Positions 26,939 to 36,564 of a stretch of 64,000 nt of DNA are shown here, piece by piece (within the stretch, counting starts at the first letter, position 1; each line of letters starts with the position of its first letter). The translations under genes were made by a program, and so were the position numbers. This DNA comes from Flavimobilis soli (GTDB lineage: Bacteria > Actinomycetota > Actinomycetes > Actinomycetales > Cellulomonadaceae), in assembly GCF_002564025.1 (NCBI RefSeq), contig NZ_PDJH01000001.1, positions 868,001 through 932,000 of the forward strand. The letters are read 5' to 3'. Below the pieces are notes generated by a model. It had not been told where the DNA came from and did no database searches. It worked only from the letters and a program-made list of their open reading frames with translations.

Positions 26939-27931
26939 TCAGCGCGGCAGGAGGACCCACGCGGGGACGGACCAGCCGCCGAGAGCGGGTTTGCGGCCCG
27001 GGGTCGCAAGCTGGTCGCTCCGTAGCTCGAGCACCTCGCCGCGCGAGGGCTCGAACACGTGCCAGCCGGACGCCGTCGCGCGGGTGACGAGGACGACGTG
27101 GCGCGGGACGGCGGTCGCGAGGCCGGTGCGCAGCGTGCCGCCCGAGAAGAGCGGCACCGGCACGCCCGCGCGCAGCGCGGTGTCGACCGCCGCGACCGCG
27201 CGTTCACGGCGCGCCGGGGTCGCGACGTCGACGACGGCGTGGCCATAGGTGACGTCGGCGTACCGGGCGGCCTTCGCAGCGCCCCAGGGAGGGGTGCCGA
27301 AGCGGTCGGGCCAGCGCAGGCCCAGGAGGGCGTTCTCGCCGGTTCGGCGCTTGAGCGCGCGCTGGAGCGCCACGAACCTCGTGTCGCCCGGGCGCGCGGC
27401 GCGCTCGGCTGCGACGAGCTCGGGCGGTGGTGCGTCGCCGAGGGTCCGACCGGTCTCGAGCCAGACGGCGAGGACGGGGTCGCCTGCTGCGGCGAGCTGG
27501 GCGAGGACGGTGGACCCGCACGTCGTCGGATCGTGCTGGCGGGCGGGTGCGCCGGCCCAGCGGAGCGGGCCGAGGCCGTCCGGGGTCGCCGGGGCGAGCG
27601 GGTCGGCGATCGTGCGCTGCGCCGCGCCGAGGGTCGGCCACGCGGCGCCGAGGGCGGCGAGCGTCGCGCGCGGGTGCCCGCGGCGGCGGGCGCGGTCGAG
27701 GACGGCAGCGAGCGGGTCGCGGGCGGCCTCGGGACCGGCGGAGCGGTCGCCTGCGGTCGCGGCGGGGTCGTCATCTGCTGTCGGGGCAGGGCTGTCACCT
27801 GCAGTCACGGCAGGGCTGTCACCTGCGGTCGCGGCAGGGCGCCGAGACGGCGGAGCCGGATCGGCGACGGCCGGTAGCCGCCAGGCACCCACGGCGGCGA
27901 GGAGGCGTGACAGCGACAGGTCCTCGAGCAC
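26939..27931 (-). CDS. Unknown protein with papain/C39-like Cys-His signature and octapeptide repeats
   Basis: 330 aa from GTG 27931 with an excellent ribosome binding site (GGGAGGAGG, 5-nt spacing). Residues about 25-65 are a low-complexity repeat (ATAGDSPA-type units) encoded by 24-bp tandem DNA repeats. The rest looks like a cysteine-peptidase-like fold: a Cys in HDPTTCGSTVLAQL (compare Q-x(n)-CG of C39/papain folds) and a His followed by Asp/Glu-Pro in RHVVLVTRATASGWHVFEP. No signal peptide or membrane segment. Whether it is a peptidase, transglutaminase or inactive is unknown. It sits between deoA and add, fenced by hairpins on its upstream side, so it is not an obvious salvage gene. Confidence 0.72.
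   Translation of the reverse strand: MLEDLSLSRLLAAVGAWRLPAVADPAPPSRRPAATAGDSPAVTAGDSPAPTADDDPAATAGDRSAGPEAARDPLAAVLDRARRRGHPRATLAALGAAWPTLGAAQRTIADPLAPATPDGLGPLRWAGAPARQHDPTTCGSTVLAQLAAAGDPVLAVWLETGRTLGDAPPPELVAAERAARPGDTRFVALQRALKRRTGENALLGLRWPDRFGTPPWGAAKAARYADVTYGHAVVDVATPARRERAVAAVDTALRAGVPVPLFSGGTLRTGLATAVPRHVVLVTRATASGWHVFEPSRGEVLELRSDQLATPGRKPALGGWSVPAWVLLPR
27753..27840. repeat. 24-bp tandem repeat, about 3.7 copies
   Basis: Units at 27753-27776, 27777-27800, 27801-27824 and a partial unit to 27840, each near GC[A/G]GTC[G/A]CGGCAGGGCTGTCACCT; a degenerate unit precedes them. In frame with the gene at 26939-27931, coding for a repeated octapeptide rich in Ala, Asp, Ser and Pro. Copy number could vary by slippage without shifting the frame. 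Confidence 0.85.
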
Positions 27932-27949
27932 CTGTCCTCCTCCCTGCGG

Positions 27950-27981
27950 GACCTGGGGCGCCCGGTGGGGCGCCCCAGGTC
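27950..27981 (-). terminator. 14-bp perfect hairpin after deoA
   Basis: GACCTGGGGCGCCC and GGGCGCCCCAGGTC around a 4-nt loop, beginning 7 bp past the deoA stop. It closes the nucleoside import and salvage operon. Confidence 0.75.
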
Positions 27982-27987
27982 TACGGG

Positions 27988-29291
<1,304 letters not shown>

Positions 29292-29295
<4 letters not shown>

Positions 29296-29714
29296 GACTT
29301 GCTCTTCTCTGCATACTCGGTGAGGTCGTCCGGCCCGAAGGCGTCCGGCAGGACCTCGCTCATGGGCTTGATGCCGCTCACGGAGTCGACGAGCAGCCGC
29401 GCCCCGCCGTGCTCCCAGAGAAGCTGGCGGCAGCGGCCGCATGGCATGAGCGTGTTGCCCTGCCCGTCGACGCACGTGAACGCGACGAGGCGCCCTCCCC
29501 CGCTCGCGTGGAGCTGGGAGACGAGGCCGCACTCGGCGCACAGGCCCACCGGGTAGGAGGCGTTCTCGACGTTGCACCCGACGACGATCCGACCGTCGTC
29601 CACGAGGGCGGCGACGCCCACGGGGAACTTCGAGTACGGCACGTACGCGCGGGTCATGACGTCGCGGGCGGCAGCCCGCAGCGCCTCCCAGTCGATCTCA
29701 GGCTGGTTCGTCAT
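29292..29714 (-). CDS. cdd: Cytidine deaminase
   Basis: 140 aa. Deaminates cytidine and deoxycytidine to uridines. The zinc site is complete: CAECG (Cys-Ala-Glu with catalytic Glu) near residue 55 and PCGRCRQ near residue 90; substrate-binding NVENASYPVGLCAE precedes it. Start ATG 29714 follows AAGGAG with proper spacing; the GTG 6 nt upstream is too close to that site. It lies 2 bp after the permease stop, which couples uptake to salvage. Confidence 0.95.
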
Positions 29715-29716
29715 CG

Positions 29717-31012
29717 TCACTCCTTGACGTAGGGCTCGCCCGAGGCGGCCGGGCCGCGGGACTGCCCGACGAGGCCGGCCACGGCGAGCAGCGTGACGAC
29801 GTACGGGAGCATGAGCATGAACTGGCTCGGCACCGGCGAACCGACGATGCTCATCGCACCGGCGAGCGCCGACGCGAAACCGAACAGGAGCGCCGCGAGG
29901 GTCGCCTTGATCGGGTCCCACTTGCCGAAGATGACGGCGGCCAGGGCAATGAAGCCCGCACCTGCGGTCATGTTCTTGCCGAACGAGGACACCGACACGA
30001 GCGTGTAGTAGGCGCCACCCATGCCGACGATGCCACCGGCGATCAGGAGGGCGCGGTAGCGCACGCGCTCGACCTTGATGCCCACCGTGTCCGCCGCGAG
30101 CGGGTGCTCGCCGACGGCGCGCAGGCGCAGGCCCCAGCGGGTGCGGAACATCGCGAACCAGACGGCCGGGACCGTGAGGTACATGAGGTAGACGATGAGC
30201 GACTGGTTGAACAGCGCCGGGCCGATGACCGGGATCTGTCCGAGGACCGGGATCTCGAACGTCGGGAAGCGGGTCGTCTTGTTGTAGAGCGCGGCCTGCG
30301 GCACGAGCACCTGCGAGTAGACGAAGCTCGTCACGCCGAGCACCAGCACGTTGAGGACGACACCGACGATGACCTGGTTCACGCGGTACGTGATCGTGAA
30401 CACGCCCAGGACGAGCGCGACGAGCGCGCCGGCGAGCAGGGCGGCGACGAGGCCGGCCCACGGGCTGCCCGTGATGGTGCCGACGATCGCGGCGACGAAG
30501 GCCGACGCGAGCAGCTGCGCCTCGATAGCGATGTTGACGACACCGGCGCGCTCACCGATCGCACCGCCGAGCGCACCGAAGACGAGCGGCACGGCGAGCA
30601 GCACGGAGGAGCTGATGAGCCGGACGACCGGGAAGTCGCTCGACGAACCGGCGCCCGCCCAGGCCAGGAACCCGGCCATGAACACGAGCGCGAACACCGC
30701 GCCCAGGTACCACGGCGTCTTGCGACCGACGACGTAGAGAGCCCACGAGGCGGCGGCGAGCAGGGCCATGAGGACGACGCACGCCCAGGCGACGGTCATG
30801 CCCGGCACGGTGATCGACGGGATCGACACGAAGTCGTCCGGCGAGGAGAAGCGGAACTTGGTGTCACCCTCGCGCGCCGCGAACGCGACGATCGCGAGCA
30901 GGACGACGAGGACGGACGTCAGGACGACCGGGAACTTCTTGGAGACGACCTCGACCTTGCGGAGGTTCTCCGAGACCGGGGACTCGTCGGGGATGATCGT
31001 GGCGGCGCTCAT
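29717..31012 (-). CDS. Nucleoside ABC transporter permease (BPD_transp_2 family, NupQ-like)
   Basis: 431 aa with roughly ten membrane segments after an N-terminal cytoplasmic stretch of about 30 residues. Family signature GERAGVVNIAIEAQLL near residue 155 and PLAADTVGIKVERVRYRALL near residue 305 match the second permease of BMP-type nucleoside importers. It pairs with the permease at 31009-32277. The start codon overlaps that gene's stop (ATGA). Confidence 0.93.
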   Translation of the reverse strand: MSAATIIPDESPVSENLRKVEVVSKKFPVVLTSVLVVLLAIVAFAAREGDTKFRFSSPDDFVSIPSITVPGMTVAWACVVLMALLAAASWALYVVGRKTPWYLGAVFALVFMAGFLAWAGAGSSSDFPVVRLISSSVLLAVPLVFGALGGAIGERAGVVNIAIEAQLLASAFVAAIVGTITGSPWAGLVAALLAGALVALVLGVFTITYRVNQVIVGVVLNVLVLGVTSFVYSQVLVPQAALYNKTTRFPTFEIPVLGQIPVIGPALFNQSLIVYLMYLTVPAVWFAMFRTRWGLRLRAVGEHPLAADTVGIKVERVRYRALLIAGGIVGMGGAYYTLVSVSSFGKNMTAGAGFIALAAVIFGKWDPIKATLAALLFGFASALAGAMSIVGSPVPSQFMLMLPYVVTLLAVAGLVGQSRGPAASGEPYVKE

Positions 31013-32277
31013 GCTGCCACCTCCTTGCGGGCACGGCGAGAGGACTTCGTGGCGCCCGGGGCGGGCAGCCTGAAGATCGCTCTGACGAGCGGCGGGGCCG
31101 CGATGAACAGGACGATGAGCGACTGGATGACGGTCACGATCTCGATCGGGATGGTCTCGGCGGCCTGCATGGTCGCGCCACCGGCCTTGAAGGCCCCGAA
31201 GAGGATGCCGGCGCCCAGGACGCCGAGCGGCGAGGAGCGACCGAGCAGCGCGACCGTGATCGCGTCGAAGCCGATGCCGGCGTCGACGTCGGTGCTGAAG
31301 CCGGTGACCGAGGTGCCGAGGACCTGGGTCGCGCCCGCGAGGCCGACGAGGGCACCCGAGACGAGCATGACGTAGAGGGTCGTGCGCGGGACGTCGATAC
31401 CAGCGACGCGAGCGGCGGACGGGTTCTCACCGACGGCCTTGAACGTGAAGCCGATGCGCGAGCGCTCGAGGAGCCACCACGTGATCGCGACCGCGACGAG
31501 CGCGAACACGAAGCCGAGATGGATCGGGAACCCGCCCTGGAAGAGGACCGGCATGACCGCGGTCTCCTTCATCGCGGGCGTCTTCGGGTTGGAGGACCCG
31601 GGGGCCTGCAGCAGGCCAGGTGTCGCCAGCAGGAAGAAGAGCAGGTAGTACGCGGTGTGGTTGAGCATGATGGTCGTGATGACCTCGTGCGCGCCCGTGA
31701 ACGCCTTGAGCGCGCCCGCGATGCCGGCCCAGAGGGCACCCATCGCGAGGCCGACGAGGACCGCGACGACGAGGTGGACGCCGGCGGGCAGGTCGAGCTT
31801 GAAGCCGATCCAGCCGGCACCGATGGCCGCGAGGATCATCTGGCCCTGACCACCGATGTTGAACAGGCCGGCACGGAAGCCGACGGCGAGGCCGAGGCCC
31901 GCGCCGATGAGCGGCGTCGCGTACTTGAGGGTGACGGTGAGCGGCTTGATCGCGTCCGTCAGGTTGTCAGCCTTGTAGTTCCAGACGCCACCGCGGAAGA
32001 GCGCGAGGTAGGCGTCGCGGATCGCGGCCCACGCGGCCTCGAGCATGTCGCCCGGGCGCGAGAAGAAGTACGACGACGTCGAGCGGACGCCCTCGTCGGT
32101 CGCGATGATCATGATCGATCCCGCGACGAGCGCGAGGATGACGGCGCCGATCGAGACGCCCCACGATCCGCTGACGATCTCGCGGAACGCCTTCGTCCAG
32201 CGCGAGTCAGCGTTCTCGACCTTCTCGGTCGCAGCGGGTGCGCCCTGAGCGGGCTGCGGTGCTTCGGTCGTGCTCAT
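31009..32277 (-). CDS. Nucleoside ABC transporter permease (NupP-like)
   Basis: 422 aa, about ten membrane segments. Signature FRAGLFNIGGQGQMILAAIG near residue 135 and GFTFKAVGENPSAARVAGID near residue 275 define the first permease of BMP-type importers. The stop overlaps the next permease start and the ATG overlaps the ATPase stop, both ATGA, so the transporter genes are tightly coupled. Confidence 0.93.
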   Translation of the reverse strand: MSTTEAPQPAQGAPAATEKVENADSRWTKAFREIVSGSWGVSIGAVILALVAGSIMIIATDEGVRSTSSYFFSRPGDMLEAAWAAIRDAYLALFRGGVWNYKADNLTDAIKPLTVTLKYATPLIGAGLGLAVGFRAGLFNIGGQGQMILAAIGAGWIGFKLDLPAGVHLVVAVLVGLAMGALWAGIAGALKAFTGAHEVITTIMLNHTAYYLLFFLLATPGLLQAPGSSNPKTPAMKETAVMPVLFQGGFPIHLGFVFALVAVAITWWLLERSRIGFTFKAVGENPSAARVAGIDVPRTTLYVMLVSGALVGLAGATQVLGTSVTGFSTDVDAGIGFDAITVALLGRSSPLGVLGAGILFGAFKAGGATMQAAETIPIEIVTVIQSLIVLFIAAPPLVRAIFRLPAPGATKSSRRARKEVAA

Positions 32278-33791
32278 GCGGCTTCGTGCCCTTCTACCGA
32301 GATGCCGGCCATCATCAGGCCCAGCACGTCACGCGGGGTGGTCGACGGGACGATCCCGACGATGCGCCCGCGGTACATGACGAGGATCCGGTCGCCGAGC
32401 GCGAGCGCCTCGTCGAGCTCGGTGGCCACGACGATGACGGGGATGCCGGCGTCGCGGGTGGCGACGATCCTCTTGTGGATGAACTCGATCGACCCGACGT
32501 CGACGCCGCGCGTGGGCTGGCAGGCGACGAACAGGTTGAGGTCGCGCGACAGCTCGCGCGCCAGGACGACCTTCTGCTGGTTTCCGCCGGAGAGGCGGCC
32601 AGCCTTGGTCTCGATGCTCTGGGTGCGGATGTCGAACTCCTCGACTCGCTCACGCGCGAAGTCGTCGCGCTCCTTCAGCTGCAGCGAGCCGCCGCGCACG
32701 AAGGGCGCGCCGTCGGTGCGGTTGAGGATGAGGTTCTCCGCGACGGAGAAGGAGCCGACGAGACCGTCGTGGCCGCGGTCCTCAGGCACGAAGCCGATGC
32801 CGGCGTCGAGGAACTGACGGACGCTGCGCCCGACGAGGTCGGTGCCGTTGAGCTCGATGCGCCCGGCGGCGGGCGTGACGAGGCCGAGGAGCGCGTCAGC
32901 GAGCTCCGTCTGGCCGTTGCCCTGGACGCCGGCGACGACGAGGACCTCGCCGCCGCGGACCTGGAACGAGACGTCGTCGACGAGGACGAGGCCGGACTGG
33001 TCGCGGATCTCGAGGTTCTCGACGTTGAGGAGCGCGTCGGAGTACTTCGGCGCGTCCTTGTGGACGGTCAGCTCGACCGCGCGGCCGACCATGAGCGAGG
33101 CGAGCTCGGCGTCGCTAGAGCCCGGCTTGGCCTCGCCGACGACGGCGCCGCGGCGCATGACCGTGATGCGGTCCGCGACCTCACGGACCTCACGGAGCTT
33201 GTGGGTGATGAAGACGATCGCGGCACCCTCGTCCTTGAGCTGCCGCATGATCGCCATCAGCTCGTCGGTCTCCTGCGGCGTGAGCACTGCGGTCGGCTCG
33301 TCGAACACGAGCACCTTCGCGTCGCGGGACAGAGCCTTGATGATCTCGACGCGCTGCTGCACGCCGACGGGGAGGTCCTCGACGAGCGCGTCGGGGTCGA
33401 CGTGGAAGCCGAAGCGGTCGGCGATCTCACGGACCTTGGCACGCGCCTGGTCGAGGTCGAGCCGGCCACCGCTCTTGGTGGGCTCGTGCCCGAGCATGAC
33501 GTTCTCGGCGACGGTGAAGACGGGGACGAGCATGAAGTGCTGGTGCACCATGCCGATACCGGCGGCCATCGCGTCGCCGGGGCCGGCGAAGCTGACGGGC
33601 TGGTCGTCCAGCAGCACCTCGCCCTCGTCGGCGGTATAGAGGCCGTACAGGACGTTCATCAGTGTGGACTTGCCAGCGCCGTTCTCACCGAGGAGGCAGT
33701 GGATCTCCCCGGGAGCGACCGTGAGGTCGATGTGGTCGTTGGCGACAAGCGCACCGAAGCGCTTGGTGATGCCGCGCAGCTCGAGCTTCAT
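32274..33791 (-). CDS. Nucleoside ABC transporter ATP-binding protein, two ATPase domains
   Basis: 505 aa. First domain: Walker A GENGAGKSTLMN near residue 39, signature-like LPVGVQQRVEI, Walker B KVLVFDEPTAVL. Second domain: degenerate Walker A VAGVQGNGQTEL near residue 288 and intact signature LSGGNQQKV near residue 405. This one-intact, one-degenerate arrangement is typical of sugar and nucleoside importers (RbsA/YufO/NupO). Energises uptake through the two permeases. Confidence 0.94.
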   Translation of the reverse strand: MKLELRGITKRFGALVANDHIDLTVAPGEIHCLLGENGAGKSTLMNVLYGLYTADEGEVLLDDQPVSFAGPGDAMAAGIGMVHQHFMLVPVFTVAENVMLGHEPTKSGGRLDLDQARAKVREIADRFGFHVDPDALVEDLPVGVQQRVEIIKALSRDAKVLVFDEPTAVLTPQETDELMAIMRQLKDEGAAIVFITHKLREVREVADRITVMRRGAVVGEAKPGSSDAELASLMVGRAVELTVHKDAPKYSDALLNVENLEIRDQSGLVLVDDVSFQVRGGEVLVVAGVQGNGQTELADALLGLVTPAAGRIELNGTDLVGRSVRQFLDAGIGFVPEDRGHDGLVGSFSVAENLILNRTDGAPFVRGGSLQLKERDDFARERVEEFDIRTQSIETKAGRLSGGNQQKVVLARELSRDLNLFVACQPTRGVDVGSIEFIHKRIVATRDAGIPVIVVATELDEALALGDRILVMYRGRIVGIVPSTTPRDVLGLMMAGISVEGHEAA

Positions 33792-33830
33792 TGACCGATC
33801 TTTCTGGGTGTAGCGAAGTAGTCATGACAC

Positions 33831-33870
33831 GCGTTCTCCCCGGGGAGAACAAGCTCCCCGGGGAGAACGC
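33831..33870 (-). terminator. Perfect 17-bp hairpin between BMP lipoprotein and ATPase genes
   Basis: GCGTTCTCCCCGGGGAG, 6-nt loop, CTCCCCGGGGAGAACGC. Each arm is itself a near-perfect palindrome (TTCTCCCC/GGGGAGAA), so alternative small hairpins are possible. It lies 7 bp after the BMP stop inside an operon, so it more likely is a partial terminator or 3'-end stabiliser than a full stop. Confidence 0.7.
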
Positions 33871-33876
33871 GGTGCG

Positions 33877-34998
33877 TCAGTTGAGGTACGACGTGACCTT
33901 GACCGAGCCGGCGATGATCTCGGCCTTGAGAGCCTCGACCTCGTCGAGCAGGGCACCGTCGATCTTGCCCTCGAAGTTGTGGAACGGAGCCAGGCCCACG
34001 CCACCGTTCTCGAGGGTGCCGACGTACGCCGCCGGGTCGAACTCGCCGCGGCCGGCAGCCACGATCGTGTCGTAGACGGAGACGTCCATCTTCTTCTCGA
34101 TCGACGTGAGGATCACGTCAGCGGTGTTCGGGTCGGTGAGGAACACGTCGGCGTCGACACCGATGAGGGCGACGTCGCGGCCCGAGTCGGCGATCGAGTC
34201 GAGAGCAGCCTGGTAGATCGGGCCACCGACCGGGAGGATGACGTCGACACCCTGGTCGATGATCGAGTCAGCGGCGTTGCGCGCCTCCTGGTTGTTCTCG
34301 AAGCCACCCGTGAAGGTGCCCTTGTCGCCACCCTCGAAGCCGACGACCTCGACGTTGGCGTTCTTCACCTTGTTGTAGTGCTCGACGCCCTGCTTGAAGC
34401 CGTCCATGAAGATCGTGACGGTCGGGTACGGCATGCCGCCGTACGTGCCGACCTTGCCAGCCTCCGAGTAGCCGGCGGACAGGTAGCCCGCGAGGAACGC
34501 AGCCTGGGCCGTGTCGTACAGGAGCGGCTTGATGTTCGGGGCGTCGGTCTTGCCGTTGAAGTCGTTGTCAGCGGCGTCGTCGACCAGGATGTACTCGAGG
34601 TCCGGGTTCGCGTTGGCGGACTCGACGGTCGCGGCGGAGAGCGCGAAGCCGACGGAGACGATCGCGGAGCAGTCGGTCGAGACGAGCGACTCGAGGTTCG
34701 GCGCGAAGTCGGAGTCGGAGGTCGACTGGACCTCGCCGAAGTCGATCGCGAACTCGGTAGCAGCCTTCTTCAGACCCTCGTACGAGAGCTGGTTGAAGCT
34801 CTTGTCGTCGAAGCCACCGGCGTCAGACACGATGCAGGGCTTGAAACCGTCGACAGCCTTGATCGCGGGGCCCGCGCTCGTCGAGGTCTCACCGGAGGTG
34901 GGAGCCTTGGTCGGGTCATCAGCGGGCGCATCCGCGCACGCGGTCAGGACCAGTCCAGCCGCAGCACCGATCGCGGCAAGCTTGATCATCTTCTTCAC
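33877..34998 (-). CDS. BMP-family nucleoside-binding lipoprotein
   Basis: 373 aa. GTG start at 34998 with AGGAG upstream. Lipoprotein signal KKMIKLAAIGAAAGLVLTAC, lipidated Cys21. The mature part is a periplasmic-binding-protein fold of the PnrA/Med (Bmp) group: ACIVSDAGGFDDKSFNQL near residue 57, TYGGMPYPTVTIFMDGF, and DVILPVGGPIYQAALD. It captures purine/pyrimidine nucleosides outside the membrane for the downstream transporter. First and probably most expressed gene of the operon. A possible -10 (TAGAGT on the minus strand) lies at 35095-35100. Confidence 0.93.
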   Translation of the reverse strand: MKKMIKLAAIGAAAGLVLTACADAPADDPTKAPTSGETSTSAGPAIKAVDGFKPCIVSDAGGFDDKSFNQLSYEGLKKAATEFAIDFGEVQSTSDSDFAPNLESLVSTDCSAIVSVGFALSAATVESANANPDLEYILVDDAADNDFNGKTDAPNIKPLLYDTAQAAFLAGYLSAGYSEAGKVGTYGGMPYPTVTIFMDGFKQGVEHYNKVKNANVEVVGFEGGDKGTFTGGFENNQEARNAADSIIDQGVDVILPVGGPIYQAALDSIADSGRDVALIGVDADVFLTDPNTADVILTSIEKKMDVSVYDTIVAAGRGEFDPAAYVGTLENGGVGLAPFHNFEGKIDGALLDEVEALKAEIIAGSVKVTSYLN

Positions 34999-35219
34999 AG
35001 AGCACTCCTACTCGAGTTCGAGGTAGTGCGCCCGGCAGCAACCATCACGCGCCTTTGCACGATGCCCATCTGCCGGACGGCTTTCGATGGGTCGACTCTA
35101 GCCACCCCTAGATGACGCGAAGGTTAAAACCGTGAGTCCCGGCTGAGTCGTTACTCACTCGTCACCGAGGCGCAACCGGACGGAACGGGATCATCCACAT
35201 CGCGAGACTTCGGGGGGCG

Positions 35220-36503
35220 CTACCGCCCTGTACGCGACGCGACGGTCGCGAGCAGCCGCACGCCGACGCGCAACGCCTCCTCGTCGACCCGGAAGTCGGC
35301 CTGGTGGATGTCGTACGTGCGACCGCCCGGCAGACGGGTGCCGAGGCGGGCGAGCGCGCCGGGGACCTTCGTCAGGTACCAGGCGAAGTCCTCTCCCCCG
35401 AGCGACTGCTCCGTCAGCTGCACCGAGCGGGGGCCGACCGCCGCCCGGGCAGCTTCCTCGAGCGCCGTCGTGCCGTCGGCGTCGTTCTCGACGGGCGGCA
35501 CGCCGCGGTTGTGCTCGATCTCCACGCCCACGCCGAACGCCGAGACGACCTGCTCGACGGCGTCGTGCAGGACCTGGGCCGCGAGCTCCCACGCACGCAC
35601 GTCGAGGCAGCGGAGCGTGCCCCGCAGCGTGCCGATCGTCGGGATGGCGTTGTGCGCACGTCCCGCGTTGACCGCGCCCCACGTGAGGTTGACGCCGGAG
35701 CGCGGGTCGAGGCGGCGCCCGAGGATCGCGGGGACCTGGGAGATGACCTGGCCCATCGCGTACACGAGGTCGCCCGTCAGGTGCGGGCGCGAGGTGTGCC
35801 CGCCGCGCGACGTGAAGGTGAGCGTCACCTCGTCGGACGCGGACGTGATCGGGCCGATGCGCGTCCCGACGACGCCCGTGTCGAGCTTGGGCTCGCAGTG
35901 CACCGCGTAGATGCGCTCGACGCCGTCGACCGCGCCCTGCGCGATCAGGTCGAGCGCTCCGCCGGGCTGCACCTCCTCGGCCGGCTGGAACACCAGGCGG
36001 ACAGGCACCTCGAGGAGCCCCTGGCGGGCGAGCCGCGCCAGGACGATGCCCGCACCGAGGACGACGGCCGTGTGCACGTCGTGCCCGCACGCGTGGGACA
36101 CGCCGGGGACGGTCGACGAGTACGGGAGGTCCGTCGCCTCCTGGACGGGCAGCGCGTCGAGGTCTGCCCGCAGCGCGACGCGGCGTCGCGCGTCGCCGGG
36201 CGCCTGCGCGGGGATGTCGCACACGAGGCCGCTGCCCGGCAGGAGCCGCGGCGCGAGACCCTCGGCCGCGAGCCGCTCGGCGACGAGCGCAGTCGTGCGG
36301 ATCTCGGTCCGCGCGAGCTCCGGGTGGGCGTGGATGTCGCGGCGGATCGAGACGAGCTCGTCGAAGACCTGGTCGGTGATCCGCAGGATCTCGGCAACGA
36401 TCGGGTCGCTCGCACCGCCCGGCGTCAGGACGCCGGCCGGGCCGTCAGGCGCCTTCGCCGTGGTCGCACCGGAGAGGGTCGTGTCGTCGTCGAGTGGGCT
36501 CAC
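35220..36503 (-). CDS. M20-family amidohydrolase
   Basis: 427 aa from GTG 36503. Dipeptidase/aminoacylase family (AmiA/AmiB, HipO-like) with di-metal site: SHACGHDVHTAVVLGAG (metal His/Asp), FQPAEEVQPGGA (catalytic Glu), HCEPKLDTG, and the C-terminal GGEDFAWYL. The lid domain lies between residues about 200 and 320. Cytoplasmic. It removes an acyl or amino-acid group from an unknown substrate; the neighbourhood of lpdA, deoD and add matches the Rv3305c/Rv3306c region. 221 bp separate it from the BMP gene, holding that gene's promoter. Confidence 0.9.
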   Translation of the reverse strand: MSPLDDDTTLSGATTAKAPDGPAGVLTPGGASDPIVAEILRITDQVFDELVSIRRDIHAHPELARTEIRTTALVAERLAAEGLAPRLLPGSGLVCDIPAQAPGDARRRVALRADLDALPVQEATDLPYSSTVPGVSHACGHDVHTAVVLGAGIVLARLARQGLLEVPVRLVFQPAEEVQPGGALDLIAQGAVDGVERIYAVHCEPKLDTGVVGTRIGPITSASDEVTLTFTSRGGHTSRPHLTGDLVYAMGQVISQVPAILGRRLDPRSGVNLTWGAVNAGRAHNAIPTIGTLRGTLRCLDVRAWELAAQVLHDAVEQVVSAFGVGVEIEHNRGVPPVENDADGTTALEEAARAAVGPRSVQLTEQSLGGEDFAWYLTKVPGALARLGTRLPGGRTYDIHQADFRVDEEALRVGVRLLATVASRTGR

Positions 36504-36564
36504 CGTTCCACGGTAACGCCGCACGGACCGGACAGGCTCGTGCCGCCCGCCTGCCGGGCAGGCG

